DNA of 64,000 nt from Celeribacter indicus (GCF_000819565.1 NZ_CP004396.1:58965-122964), one strand, 5' to 3'. Numbered from the stretch's first letter, positions 25,230 through 34,836 are shown. Notes: a model not told the origin generated them from the sequence alone. Program-made: numbers and translations.

Positions 25230-26920
25230 GGTTCTGCCTCAATTTGTGTGGCGCAACTATCCTGAGCTTGGAACATTCGGGAGGGATAGTCGTGATTTCA
25301 AAAAAGCACTGGTCGCCCGGGAGCGACGTTTCGGTTCAAGGCGTTAAGCGACGTGATTCCGGCGGGTGGCTTGTATCCGGTGTTTTGGCACCGAGAGGCA
25401 TCTGCCCAGATTGTGGTTTGCATTCTCGGCGTCGTCACGGGTGGCGGCAAAGGCGGCTACAGGATTTACCTGCACTTGGCGACAAGGTAACAATCGCACT
25501 CTGGGTCTGCAGGTGGCGATGTCGCGCTTCCACGTGCCCGCGGCGGACTTTTTCGGACTACACCTCGTCAATTGCGCGTCCATTTGCACGTCGAACTTCG
25601 CGTGCTGATGAGATTGTAGTTCATCTGGGGCACGCCACGGGTGGACGGCCTGCCGAGCGGCTCTTGCGCCGTTTAGGCGTCGGTGTCAGCAATGACACGG
25701 TGCTGCGACACCTCAAGAAGTGTGCGGAAAGCGTCGCCCCGCCGCCAACGGTCATTGGCATCGACGATTGGAGCTGGCGCAAGTCGCAGACTTACGGAAC
25801 CATCATCGTCGATCTCGAGCGGCAGACCGTAATTGATATTCTTCCGGATCGGAGCGTTGAAAGCTGTGCGAGCTGGCTGCGGCAGCACCCTGAGATTGAA
25901 GTCATCAGTCGGGATCGTTGTGGCGGATATGCGAAGGCCGCACGTCAGGGTGCACCGCAAGCCCTGCAGGTCGCAGACCGTTTCCATCTCGTCCAGAACC
26001 TGCGCCAGGCCATTGAAGAGCAGATGAATATGCATGGCCGCGCCACCGGGCGGGCGCTATTGTCAGATGCCGAAAACATCAGCACGGCCAATCATCTACT
26101 GCGATCGCGTCTTGCTCATCGGAAATCACGTGAGGAAATTTTCCGAAACATCCATGCGCTTCGTGATCAAGGGCTGTCTTGTAGCGAAATTGGACGTCGG
26201 ACCGGCTTCCCGCGTCGTAGTGTGGCGAAGTGGTTGAGCTCCGACTCGCCACCAGACCGCCGCCGAGCTGCATTGAAGCCCACGTCGCCGTGGTATTTTG
26301 AGAGCATACTGGCCGATCTCTGGAAACAGGGTATCCGGTCCGGCCAGGAATTATTGGTCGAAATTCAACGCCATGGCTATGAGGGCAGCTTGTCTCATTT
26401 GCAACGTCTGCTGGCCGGATGGCGAAGGGATGAACAAACCGTTCTAGCAGGCCCGACCGACACGCCGCTGCCCCTGGCGCCTGTGCGGGACCCGCAAACC
26501 GGTCACGCCATTTCGCCGGTTGTCGCAGCGGCGCTCTGTATCAAGCCGCGACGCAAATTGACCGCAGACCAGGCCCAAAAGGTAGATGCATTGAAGGCCG
26601 GATCGCCAAGCTTTGCCACGATGCGGAGCCTTGCCATGCGGTTTCAGGGCATTTTGCGCGGCGACCAGTCCGCCCCGCTGGACGCATGGATCGACCTGGC
26701 CATTGAGACTGGCATCCCACCAATCATGCGCTTTGCCCGCACGCTGCACCGCGACATCGAGGCCGTGCGCAATGCCATCGAACTTCCGTGGAGCAACGGT
26801 CAGGCTGAGGGCCAAGTCAATCGCCTGAAGACCCTCAAGCGCGCCATGTACGGTCGCGCCGGACCAGAACTCCTCAGAGCCCGAATGCTGCCACTGCGCC
26901 ACACAGATTGAGGCAGAACC
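25230..26920 (+). mobile_element. ISL3-family insertion sequence
   Basis: The terminal inverted repeats are GGTTCTGCCTCAATTTGTGT at the left (from 25230) and the complement of GGTTCTGCCTCAATCTGTGT at the right (ending 26920), so they differ at one base. The 8-bp flanks CTTAATTG and GTTAGAGT do not match, so the expected target duplication is missing. One side must have been rearranged after insertion. Confidence 0.88.
25292..26911 (+). CDS. ISL3-family transposase
   Basis: GTG 25292 follows GGAGGG by 7 nt and is a better start than TTG 25244. The protein of about 539 residues has the N-terminal zinc-ribbon (CPDCGLHSRRRHGW...CRWRCRASTCPRRTF), the DDE core (IGIDDWSWRKSQTYGT, VISRDRCGGYA) and a C-terminal ELPWSNGQAEGQVNRLK block with the last acidic residue. 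It appears intact. Confidence 0.9.
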   Translation: MISKKHWSPGSDVSVQGVKRRDSGGWLVSGVLAPRGICPDCGLHSRRRHGWRQRRLQDLPALGDKVTIALWVCRWRCRASTCPRRTFSDYTSSIARPFARRTSRADEIVVHLGHATGGRPAERLLRRLGVGVSNDTVLRHLKKCAESVAPPPTVIGIDDWSWRKSQTYGTIIVDLERQTVIDILPDRSVESCASWLRQHPEIEVISRDRCGGYAKAARQGAPQALQVADRFHLVQNLRQAIEEQMNMHGRATGRALLSDAENISTANHLLRSRLAHRKSREEIFRNIHALRDQGLSCSEIGRRTGFPRRSVAKWLSSDSPPDRRRAALKPTSPWYFESILADLWKQGIRSGQELLVEIQRHGYEGSLSHLQRLLAGWRRDEQTVLAGPTDTPLPLAPVRDPQTGHAISPVVAAALCIKPRRKLTADQAQKVDALKAGSPSFATMRSLAMRFQGILRGDQSAPLDAWIDLAIETGIPPIMRFARTLHRDIEAVRNAIELPWSNGQAEGQVNRLKTLKRAMYGRAGPELLRARMLPLRHTD

Positions 26921-26996
26921 GTTAGAGTTAGGAAAAAGTTATCATAAAATATCGGCCGTCACACCTCGCCAGCCTACAGGGGCGGCGGGGGGCTGC

Positions 26997-27923
26997 TCAG
27001 GGTATGGTCCAGCCATAGTCGCCCTGGGCAATGTGCTTGTCGACAAGTTCAACAACAAGCTGTCGAATGACATTTTCCGCCGGCATCATAGTCTCGACAG
27101 TACGTGTATTGAGGTTCAGTACCTTGTGGAGGCTGGGCTCGTCGATCTCAAGGGCCCTGAACAGCCCCTGCGAAATTTCTTGCGCGAACAACGCGTAGGG
27201 CACAATTGTGCTGCAACTCCCGGACAATACGGTCTCGCGCCGAATGCTCATAGAGTGGATCGGCGAGCGGACGTTGCGCAGGCGGACCCCCTGGCGCACC
27301 GCCAGATCCTGAAGGAAATGCGTCCGCTGCTCGTCCCGCGCATCCATTGCAAGGGGCAGGTCTTGCAGCGCATGAAGCGGCAGAGGCGTTTCCAGCCCCG
27401 AGAGGGCGTCAGGCGTTCCGACCAAATAGGTTTTTTGCAACAGAAGAGGCAAGGATTCGTACTTTTCGTCATTGATTTCACTCGTTGAAAACGACATATC
27501 CAGACGCGAACTCAGCAGTGCTCGATCAAGCTCGTGGCTGAAACCCTGCGTAAGGTTGACTTCGATATCGGGGTGCCGATCCGCGCAGAACTCAAGTAAC
27601 TCCGGCGCCAGGGCGCGCCCAATCGAGGGCGTGACGCCGATCTTAACGATGCCACCGGGCGTCCCAGAGAACCGCCGCACATCCCGGAGCGCCAATTCTG
27701 AGCGCTCAAGTAGCGCGCGGGCATGTTCTTCAAGCCGCCGCCCCGCATCGGTGGCCTCGGCCCCACGAGAATGCCGGGTAAGCAGCTGAACCTCGAGCTC
27801 TTCTTCCAGCTTTCTGACCTGCGCCCCAAGGGCAGGCTGAGAGATGTTCAGCGATTCCGCCGCCGCGCGGAAACTGGAAAACTCGACCACTTTTAAGAAA
27901 TACTTGAGTTGGCGAAGATCCAT
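26997..27923 (-). CDS. LysR-family transcriptional regulator
   Basis: The 308-residue protein has an N-terminal winged HTH (MDLRQLKYFLKVVEFSSFRAAAESLNISQPALGAQVRKLEEEL) and a periplasmic-binding-like effector domain (about 90-300). It is divergent from the aromatic hydroxylase operon at 28216, the classic arrangement for an LTTR that activates a catabolic operon in response to an aromatic acid. The start is ATG 27923 with AGGAGGAA upstream. Confidence 0.9.
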   Translation of the reverse strand: MDLRQLKYFLKVVEFSSFRAAAESLNISQPALGAQVRKLEEELEVQLLTRHSRGAEATDAGRRLEEHARALLERSELALRDVRRFSGTPGGIVKIGVTPSIGRALAPELLEFCADRHPDIEVNLTQGFSHELDRALLSSRLDMSFSTSEINDEKYESLPLLLQKTYLVGTPDALSGLETPLPLHALQDLPLAMDARDEQRTHFLQDLAVRQGVRLRNVRSPIHSMSIRRETVLSGSCSTIVPYALFAQEISQGLFRALEIDEPSLHKVLNLNTRTVETMMPAENVIRQLVVELVDKHIAQGDYGWTIP

Positions 27924-28215
27924 GTCTTCCTCCTAGTGAATGCGTCGGGGCATTTTGAGAGAAAGCTTTAGGTAGTTCAAGCAGCGATAAGTTTTTCGAT
28001 ACCCTGACTGAAGTCTATTCTCTTGGAAATCTCACGCCCTCGCAGGCTATTGTGGTGGTGTAGCGATGGCAGAGCCAAGAAACACCGATGCGCAGATATG
28101 ATTGGAGCGGCGTTCTATGGAAATCGGACGTTCGCCGAACAGGTGATGCGCGTCAGCCGCATGCTTCGGTGCGAAATGTCAGGCTGATCCCAACGATATG
28201 AAAATGAGGACACCC
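27924..28215. promoter_or_regulatory. Divergent LysR / hydroxylase control region
   Basis: This 292-bp region contains no convincing gene. It should hold both promoters and the LTTR site. TTTAGGTA at 27967-27974 equals one arm of the inverted repeat upstream of the aldehyde dehydrogenase (41389-41412), a possible shared half-site. A GAGGA ribosome site at 28206-28210 supports the ATG at 28216. Confidence 0.45.
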
Positions 28216-29439
28216 ATGAAAAAGAAGATTCTGATTGCCGGTGGGGGAATCGGCGGATTGGCAGCCGCGGCCGGGCTATTGCAGGCCGGGCATGACGTCG
28301 ATGTATATGAACAGGCCCCCGAACTGACTGAAGTCGGTGCGGGTATCCAGATCAGCGCCAACGCCACCCGCATTCTGTACCATCTGGGTCTGAAACGGGC
28401 ATTGGACGAGGTTTCGGTGCGTCCGCAACGGATCGAGTTCCGCCTTCACGATACCGGCGAAATCGTCAGCGAAATCCCGCTTGGGGGCGATCACGAAGAA
28501 AAGTTCGGGATGCCCTATTATCATGTCTATCGCCCCGACATCCTGGACATGCTCAGAGAACGGGTCGAGGCGCTCAAACCCGGCTGCATCCACCTGAACG
28601 CAGGTGTCACGGGGTATGACGAACAAGCCGGCCGGTTGCTCCTAAAGCTGGAAGACGGGGCGACCGTCGAAGGCGACATGCTGATCGGGGCCGACGGGAT
28701 CAAGTCAGCGGTCCGCCAGCAGATGCACGGGCCGCAGCAACCGCAGTTTACTGGCCAGGTGGCATGGCGGGGCCTGATCCCCGTCGAAAAACTTCCCAAG
28801 GACTTCATGCCGCCAGTCTTTGTCAACTGGATGGGACCGCACCGTCATATGGTGGTCTACTGGGTGCATGGCGGCAAATACCTCAACTTCGTCGGCTGCG
28901 TGAGCAAACCCGACTGGACCGAGGTGGGTTGGGCGATCAAGGCACCGTGGGAAGACCTCAAGGCCGACTACGAAGGCTTCCATCCCCAGGTGCAAACCAT
29001 GCTGGATGCGATGGACCGGGATGCTTGCTATTGCTGGGCGCTGAATATTCGCCCGCGTCTCCCGTTCTGGAGCACCAGCCGCGTCACCCTGCTGGGCGAT
29101 TCCTGCCACCCGACCATTCCCTACATGGCGCAAGGGGCCGTGATGGCAATCGAGGACGGCGCCGTTCTGGTGCGCGCCCTTGACGAAGACCGCGATATTG
29201 CCGAAGCCCTGAAGCTGTATGAACAGGCGCGCATCGACCGCACCGCCCGCATTGTACGGGAAAGCACCGAACACGCGCAGCTTTATCAGCACCAAACGCA
29301 CCAGGCGTTCCGCGACGCCTTTGCAGACAAGCAGCCGGCTGCAGATCGGGCAAAATGGCTTTACAACTACGATGCGCTTTCCGTGCCGCTGCGTTCGGAA
29401 GAGCCGCATGGTCGTGCACCTGCCCGGAGTCAGATCTGA
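28216..29439 (+). CDS. FAD-dependent aromatic hydroxylase (salicylate / 3-hydroxybenzoate type)
   Basis: Three ATGs are in frame; 28216 has GAGGA 6 nt upstream and directly precedes the FAD-binding strand (KKKILIAGGGIGGLAAAAGL). The 407-residue group A flavoprotein monooxygenase has GxGxxG near residue 11, the DG motif (DMLIGADGIKSAV) near 155 and the second FAD motif (VTLLGDSCHPTIPYMAQGA) near 295. Relatives hydroxylate salicylate, 3-hydroxybenzoate or 6-hydroxynicotinate using NAD(P)H and O2. The gentisate genes at 44390-47471 favour a product of gentisate, for example from 3-hydroxybenzoate. Substrate assignment is inference. Confidence 0.85.
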   Translation: MKKKILIAGGGIGGLAAAAGLLQAGHDVDVYEQAPELTEVGAGIQISANATRILYHLGLKRALDEVSVRPQRIEFRLHDTGEIVSEIPLGGDHEEKFGMPYYHVYRPDILDMLRERVEALKPGCIHLNAGVTGYDEQAGRLLLKLEDGATVEGDMLIGADGIKSAVRQQMHGPQQPQFTGQVAWRGLIPVEKLPKDFMPPVFVNWMGPHRHMVVYWVHGGKYLNFVGCVSKPDWTEVGWAIKAPWEDLKADYEGFHPQVQTMLDAMDRDACYCWALNIRPRLPFWSTSRVTLLGDSCHPTIPYMAQGAVMAIEDGAVLVRALDEDRDIAEALKLYEQARIDRTARIVRESTEHAQLYQHQTHQAFRDAFADKQPAADRAKWLYNYDALSVPLRSEEPHGRAPARSQI

Positions 29440-29441
29440 TC

Positions 29442-30683
29442 ATGAAGGTTCTCATCGTTGGGGCCGGGCAGGCTGGGGTGAACGTGGCGCATTCCCTGCG
29501 GCAAGAGGGGTTTGACGGGAGCATCACGATTCTCGGAGATGAACCCGATCTGCCCTATATGCGCCCCCCGCTGTCCAAGGGGTTCATCGCTGACGGCGAC
29601 ACGGCGCGCATCGCAATCAAGCCCGAAGGTTTCTACCTGAAATCCAACATCAAGCTAGTGCGGAACGTGCGTGTCGCGTCGATTGACCGGGCCGGGCGCC
29701 ATGTGCAGGCCGTGGATGGCCGCCAGTTCGCTTACGATCACCTCGTTTTGGCCACCGGGGCACGCAACGCCCCGCCGCCGATCGAAAATCTTGATTCTGA
29801 GGGCGTTGTGTCCCTGCGCAGCCTGCGCGATGCAACCGACATCCGCGAACGGCTTGACGCCGCGCACAACGTGGCGGTGATTGGCGGTGGCTTTATCGGG
29901 CTGGAATTCGCTGCGATGGCCACGAAGCGCGGGATCGCAGTGACGATCGTCGAAGCAATGCCCCGGATTATGGCGCGTGCGGTCACGCAGGAAACCTCGG
30001 ATCTTGTGGCAGCCAGCCACGAAGGCAACGGCACGCGCATCCTGTGCGACAGCCGCGCCTCTGCGGTTCTGGGGCCGGATCACGCGACGGGGCTTGGGTT
30101 GTCCGAAGGCACGACGCTCCGAGCCGATCTGGTACTCGTCGCGGCAGGGGTGAAACCCAATACCGAACTGGCATCGGATGCGGGCCTGAGCGTGTCGAAC
30201 GGGATAGACGTTGACGGGCAATTCCTGACCTCCGATCCTGACATCTCGGCGCTTGGCGATTGCTGCTGCTTCCCCGAACCGACCCGGGGTGCACGGACCC
30301 GGCTGGAATCGGTGCAGGCCGCGAACGACCAGGGGCGCGCCATCGCACGACGCCTATGTGGGCGCCCACAATCCTATGTCGCTCTGCCGTGGTTTTGGAG
30401 CGATCAGGGGGATCTAAAACTCCAGATCGCGGGGCTTTCCACCGGGACGGACAGTACTGAGGTGCTTGAACGCGACGGCGGGGGCAGGGTGGTGTCCTGT
30501 TTTGTCGGGGGCAGGCTTGTTGCCGTTGAAACGATCAACGCGCCCGGAGATCACATAGCGGCCCGGAAATTGCTGTCGGGCCCTGCGCCGATCGACAGGC
30601 TCGACCTCAAGGCAGTTGGGTACGATCTGCGCCGCCTGCTGAAGGGGCATTGCCAACTTGCTGAAGCCCCTGGGGGCGTCTAG
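29442..30683 (+). CDS. NAD(P)H:ferredoxin reductase (putidaredoxin-reductase type)
   Basis: ATG 29442 follows the hydroxylase stop by 2 nt. The 413-residue protein has an N-terminal FAD motif (MKVLIVGAGQAGVNVAHSLR), an NAD motif (VAVIGGGFIGLEFA near residue 148), the ATG motif (LATGARN near 106) and a C-terminal reductase domain. Such enzymes pass electrons from NAD(P)H to a [2Fe-2S] ferredoxin serving a P450 or a ring dioxygenase. The ferredoxin and P450 are encoded 2.5-4 kb away on the other strand, beyond IS debris. Confidence 0.88.
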   Translation: MKVLIVGAGQAGVNVAHSLRQEGFDGSITILGDEPDLPYMRPPLSKGFIADGDTARIAIKPEGFYLKSNIKLVRNVRVASIDRAGRHVQAVDGRQFAYDHLVLATGARNAPPPIENLDSEGVVSLRSLRDATDIRERLDAAHNVAVIGGGFIGLEFAAMATKRGIAVTIVEAMPRIMARAVTQETSDLVAASHEGNGTRILCDSRASAVLGPDHATGLGLSEGTTLRADLVLVAAGVKPNTELASDAGLSVSNGIDVDGQFLTSDPDISALGDCCCFPEPTRGARTRLESVQAANDQGRAIARRLCGRPQSYVALPWFWSDQGDLKLQIAGLSTGTDSTEVLERDGGGRVVSCFVGGRLVAVETINAPGDHIAARKLLSGPAPIDRLDLKAVGYDLRRLLKGHCQLAEAPGGV

Positions 30684-30692
30684 CGTTTTGGC

Positions 30693-30839
30693 ATGATGAT
30701 ACCAGCTGAGATGCCGCGCCTGAAAGGCTATCGTTTTCCTCGTGAAGTCGTGGCCTACGCGGTGTGGGCCTATCATCGCTTCGCGCTCAGCACTGCGGAC
30801 GTCGAGGATCTTCTTGCCGAACGCGGTGTAACCGTCAGC
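30693..30839 (+). pseudogene. IS6-family transposase, N-terminal fragment
   Basis: About 49 codons match the start of alphaproteobacterial IS6-family transposases (RLKGYRFPREVVAYAVWAYHRFALSTADVEDLLAERGVTV). The frame is broken where the IS66 element starts (30840). Confidence 0.75.
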
Positions 30840-30840
30840 G

Positions 30841-32487
30841 TAAGCATCCGGCATAGACCGTGGTCATGCCGCGCGCCGGCGCTCTGTGGCTGCCAATTCC
30901 AGGGCAGAAGGTCCGGCACGCGTGATGCCGTTGTGCCGGGGAGCCGGGCGAGGACGTCAGCAAGCCATGCTTGCGGGTCGATGTCGTTCATCTTTGCCGT
31001 GACGATCAAGGAGTACATGAAGGCTGCTCTGTCGCCGCCGCGCTCGGAGCCCGCGAAGAGCCAGGACCTTCTTCCCAGTGCAATCCCGCGAAGTGCGCGC
31101 TCGGCTGCATTGTTGGTCAGGCAGATCCGCCCGTCGTTCAGGAAGAGCGTGAAGGCGTCCCAACGGTCCTCTTGAACATGTAGGCGATCGCCTTGGCGAC
31201 GGGGTTGTGCTTCGACATGGTGCCCTGCTCGGTCTGCATCCAGTCGTGCAGGCCCTCGACCAGTGGGCGGACCAGCCGGTGCCGGGCCTCGAGCCGGCTG
31301 GCGACGTCCAGGCCGTTGATCTGGCGCTCGATGTCAAAGATGGCATCGATCTTCTTCAAGGCTTCCAGCGCGACAGGCGATATGTCGTGCGCGGGCTTCT
31401 TCTGGCGGGCATTCTCCTTGATGTCCGCAAGCTCGAAGAACTTCCGTCGAGCATGGCTCCAGCAGAGAGCGCTCAGCACGGGACCCGGTTCACGCCCACC
31501 ACGGTAGAGGTCGTTGTAGCCGCCATAGGCGTCGGCCTGGAGAACGCCCTGCCACCCTGCAAGATGCCGGTTCGGATGGGCCATTTCCCTGTCGCGCGAG
31601 AAGTAGAACAGCGCGGCTGGCGGCGCCCCGCCAGCAAAGGGTCGGTTATCTCTGACATAGGTCCAGAGCCGCGCTGTCTGCGTCCCTCCCTTCTCCAAGA
31701 GGGGGACCGTGGTGTCGTCGCCGTGCAGGCGCTCGGCCGCCAGAACATGGGTCCGGATCAGGCCATGGATCGGCTCAAGCGCGGCAGCACAGGCCCCGAC
31801 CTGATCAGCCAGCGTCGAGAGGCTGAGATCGACGCCCTCCTTGGCGTAGCGCTCGGCTTGGCGGTTGAGCGGTTGGTGCTGCCCGAACTTCTCGAACAGA
31901 ACCATCGCCAGCAGGTTCGGCCCAGCCCATCCCCGCGGCGTCGGATGGAATGGGGCGGGGGACTGACTGATCTTCTCGCAGATCCTGCAGGTGAACTTCT
32001 CGCGGACGGTCTGGATGACCTTCCACTGCCGGGGGATGACCTCGAGCGTCTCGGTGATGTCTTCGCCCCTCTTCACGATGCGGTCAGACCCGCAGCAGGA
32101 GCAGGTGGTGGGCGCTTCGATGACCATGCGCTCGCGCGGTAGATGGTCAGGGAAAGGCTTGCGCGTCGGGCGGCGGCGTTCGAAGCCGGCGACGGCCGAG
32201 GTCTTCGCCACGTTCAGCGCTTCAATCTCGTCTTCGGTGGCGGCCGCCTCGAGCTCTTCGAGCTGCAGCTCCATCTGGTCGATCAGCCGGGCTCGGCGTT
32301 CCGAGCTGTGGCCATAGTGCTCGCGCCTGAGTTTGGCGATCTCCAGCTTCAGATGCTTGATCATCGCTTCCGAGGTCGAGACCACCGCCCGGGTCTTCGC
32401 CAGCTCGCTCTCGGCAGCCTCGGCGCGGGCCTCCGAAGCGGCAAGCGCGGCGCGCAGTCTGGCGATCTCGCAGGCGGTATCTGGCAT
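30841..32487 (-). pseudogene. IS66 transposase TnpC with frameshift
   Basis: The first 440 or so residues are typical: an N-terminal coiled coil (LRAALAASEARAEAAESEL), the zinc motif TTCSCCG...CRIC, and the DDE domain (RLHGDDTTVPLL, QADAYGGYNDLY). The frame breaks near 31165, where about five extra bases (ACCGT) follow FKR. The true C terminus (WDAFTLFLNDGRICLTNN) then continues in another frame to the element edge. The gene is inactive unless the shift is corrected. Confidence 0.75.
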
Positions 32488-32546
32488 GACCAGAGCTTAC
32501 CACGCGGGCACGCATACACCCAACAAAATAAGGGCTTAGCGGCGGC

Positions 32547-32725
32547 CTATCCGGCTTTTGTCGGGCGTTGCGTCCAGCGCGGATTGCGCCAGTCTATTCC
32601 CTCCAGAAGATAGCCGAGCTGGGCCGCCGAGATCTGCACCGCTTCGCCGCTCCCGCTGGACGGCCAGATGAACTTCCCCGCCTCGAGCCGCTTCGTGTAG
32701 AGCGACATGCCGACACCATCAGGAC
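32547..32725 (-). pseudogene. IS66 accessory protein TnpB, C-terminal fragment
   Basis: The codons read GMSLYTKRLEAGKFIWPS... to ISAAQLGYLLEGIDWRNP, the C-terminal half of IS66 Orf2/TnpB. The N-terminal half is replaced by IS6-family sequence near 32725. Confidence 0.75.
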
Positions 32726-32740
32726 ACTCCCGACCCTTAC

Positions 32741-32997
32741 GCCTGAAGCTGATCATCGGGGCGCACAAAGGCCTCAATAACCGCATCGAGGGGTCACACC
32801 GACCAACCCGAAAGCGAGAGAAGGTCATGGGCCGGTTCAAGTCGGTCCGGCAAGCGCAGAGGTTCCTCGCTTCTCACGATCAGATCAACACAATTTTCAG
32901 ACCCCGCCGCTATCGCCTCTTCACCGCCTCGTACCGCCACTCAAGATCCGATGCCTTCGACCTGTGGCACGACTATGTGCTCGAAATGACCGCCTGA
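32741..32997 (+). pseudogene. IS6-family transposase, C-terminal fragment
   Basis: The residues KGLNNRIEGSHRPTRKRE and FRPRRYRLFTASYRHSRSDA are the C-terminal part of an IS6-family transposase, ending at TGA 32995-32997. About 100 central residues are missing relative to the N-terminal fragment at 30693, so a deletion accompanied the IS66 insertion. Confidence 0.75.
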
Positions 32998-33036
32998 CAC
33001 AAACACCCTTGGCGGCCGTCACATGCTGCTGCCGTC

Positions 33037-33162
33037 AAGTTGGCAATCCCCGCCAACTTGTTCCGCCCCGAACGCCACCGCCTGTCCGCCAGATCCTATC
33101 GCCATGCGAGGTCCGATGCGCTCGGCCTCTGGGCAGGCTATGCCGCAGAACTGACCGCCTGA
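33037..33162 (+). pseudogene. Second IS6-family transposase C-terminal fragment
   Basis: The stretch reads ANLFRPERHRLSARSYRHAR and ends AAELTA-stop at 33160-33162. It is a diverged parallel of the C terminus just upstream. It contains a 9-bp hairpin CAAGTTGGC/GCCAACTTG at 33036-33060. Together the pieces show at least two IS6-like insertions here. Confidence 0.6.
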
Positions 33163-33215
33163 TTACAGGAAGTCACCCATAGGTATGGTCGCGCGTCAAC
33201 AACCTGACAAAGCCG

Positions 33216-33539
33216 TCAGACGTCGTTATCCCGGACCTGAAACACAGCGCCTTCCAGTGAAGGGGTCACCGTCAGCTGGCAAGTCAGGCGATCGTTATTG
33301 GACAGGTCTTCGGCAACAAATTCAAGCATTTCAAGCTCCATATCCGTTGGCGCCTCGATGGATCCGTCTGGCGCAGATACGACGCCGCACCGACAGGTCG
33401 CGCAGGCCCCCGCTCCGCCACATTCCGCCAGGATGCCATCGACAGAGGCACCCATCGCGGCCTGCATGACCGAAGCCCCCGGCGTTGCGGATACCTCGTG
33501 TTTCTCACCATCAAGAGCAATGAAGACGATGTTGACCAT
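33216..33539 (-). CDS. [2Fe-2S] ferredoxin (adrenodoxin/putidaredoxin type)
   Basis: The 107-residue ferredoxin has the cluster ligands C-x5-C-x2-C in ECGGAGACATC, with a fourth Cys in LTCQL near residue 87. It would carry electrons from the reductase at 29442 to the P450. Its start overlaps the P450 stop (33539), so the two are co-translated. Confidence 0.92.
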   Translation of the reverse strand: MVNIVFIALDGEKHEVSATPGASVMQAAMGASVDGILAECGGAGACATCRCGVVSAPDGSIEAPTDMELEMLEFVAEDLSNNDRLTCQLTVTPSLEGAVFQVRDNDV

Positions 33540-34744
33540 CAGGCGTCGCTCCCGACTTTTTCAATTCCTTGCCAAGCCGTTCCTTCACGCGTCAACACAA
33601 GTTTAAGTGGGGCGCGGAAGTTTGTTGAGGGTAGCCAATCGAGCGTGTCGTCGTTGCGGCTGAATTCGGGCATGATTTTTAAAAGTTCCTCAAGGAACAG
33701 TTTGGTCACCATTCTGGCAAGAACCACCCCTAGGCACATGTGAACGCCTCCGCCGAATCCCAAGTGGCCCCGCTCTGGTCGGTCAAGGTCAAAGGAATCC
33801 GGGTTTTCGAACTTGCGTTCATCCCGATTTGCCGCTCCAAAGCAAAGCACGACTTCATCGCCCTTCTTGATTGTTTGCCCATGCAGTTCGATGTCCTGCA
33901 TCGCCACTCGTTTGAACCGCTGCGCATTGGTATTATATCGCAGAACCTCGTCGATGAAGGCCGGTATCAGACTTGGGTCAGCCGCAACTGAGCGCCGGAC
34001 CTGGGAATGGTCGGCAAGATTGAGCGCCACCATCGTCAGAAACCCTGACAACGATTCCACACCTGCCATGATGACCGTGGAAATCGTCAGAATCAGCTCA
34101 TCCTCGGTCAGGCCTTCGCCGTCGATCTCGGCCTGAATGAGCGATGTGATGACATCCTCTTGGGGTTGGGCGCGCCGGGCCGCGATGTGACGTACGGCCA
34201 GCGCCTTCATCCAGTCCATTGCCTCCAGATGAATCGGCGCTTTGGTGCGGAGAACGGGGTCGGTCTGCACCATCAGCAGCGCCTTTTCCCGAAGCTCATT
34301 GGGGTCGTCGTGATCAATGCCCAGAAGCCTGGACAGGGCGCTGACGGTGATCTGGGTCGATACCTGAGAAACAAATTCAAAACTGCGGGCTTCGGCCTGA
34401 CGGCCAATGATCTCACGCACCTGTTCACGCACGAATGGTTCCAGTGCCGACAGGTGCTTGCGCGTGAACGCCATCTGAACCAATGCGCGCAGTCGGTCGT
34501 GGCGCGGGGGGTCCATCGTACCCAGGGTATTTCCGGCGCGACTGGCGAACTCGTCAACCAGATTGCCCTGCGAGGACGAGAATACTTTCCAGTTGGCCGC
34601 AGCGGCCGAAACATCGGCGTGGCGGGTGAGGAACCATTTCTTCACGCCGCTGTGCCAATAGCACGGATGCTCGTTCCTGAGAGTTGCATAAACCGGATAC
34701 GGGTTGGAGTCGAATTCCGGGCTGTAGATGTCGAACAATGGCAC
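33539..34744 (-). CDS. Class I cytochrome P450
   Basis: The 401-residue soluble bacterial P450 starts at GTG 34744 (GAGGA 8 nt upstream). It has the I-helix oxygen-binding segment MAGVESLSG (acid Glu, no typical following Thr but Ser), the K-helix ExxR (IDEVLRYN), and the haem loop LGFGGGVHMCLG with the proximal Cys near residue 335. Redox partners are the adjacent ferredoxin and the reductase at 29442. The substrate is unknown. A methyl-substituted or methoxylated aromatic acid or phenol would fit the dehydrogenases and gentisate genes nearby. This is inferred from context only. Confidence 0.9.
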   Translation of the reverse strand: MPLFDIYSPEFDSNPYPVYATLRNEHPCYWHSGVKKWFLTRHADVSAAAANWKVFSSSQGNLVDEFASRAGNTLGTMDPPRHDRLRALVQMAFTRKHLSALEPFVREQVREIIGRQAEARSFEFVSQVSTQITVSALSRLLGIDHDDPNELREKALLMVQTDPVLRTKAPIHLEAMDWMKALAVRHIAARRAQPQEDVITSLIQAEIDGEGLTEDELILTISTVIMAGVESLSGFLTMVALNLADHSQVRRSVAADPSLIPAFIDEVLRYNTNAQRFKRVAMQDIELHGQTIKKGDEVVLCFGAANRDERKFENPDSFDLDRPERGHLGFGGGVHMCLGVVLARMVTKLFLEELLKIMPEFSRNDDTLDWLPSTNFRAPLKLVLTREGTAWQGIEKVGSDA

Positions 34745-34836
34745 GTAGATGTCCTCTTTCTTTAAGATTTAGGCATGTATATCCAAGTTCGAGACCTCCG
34801 CAGAATGGGGAAATCCACTATCATTCTGGTACTTTT
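34745..34836. promoter_or_regulatory. Upstream region of the P450-ferredoxin operon
   Basis: This 92-bp gap between the AraC gene end and the P450 start contains an inverted repeat (AGAATG near 34802 and CATTCT near 34823), with the P450 ribosome site at its other end. It may bind the adjacent AraC-type regulator. Confidence 0.35.

Larger units (their letters stand above)
30840..32740 (-). mobile_element. Damaged IS66-family element
   Basis: The left boundary GTAAGCATCCGG at 30840 resembles an IS66 inverted repeat, and GTAAGGGTCGGG (complement) at 32740 is a poor match. The 8-bp flanks CCGTCAGC and GCCTGAAG do not agree. It carries a frameshifted tnpC and only the 3' half of tnpB; tnpA is absent. 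The right side is therefore a deletion joint rather than a true end. Confidence 0.7.

Noticed and set aside
31207..32142. 311-codon plus-strand frame opposite IS66 tnpC
   Set aside because: Shadow of the transposase, no recognisable domain.
30832..32748. Intact IS66 element with 8-bp duplication
   Set aside because: The flanks do not match, tnpA and half of tnpB are missing and tnpC is frameshifted.
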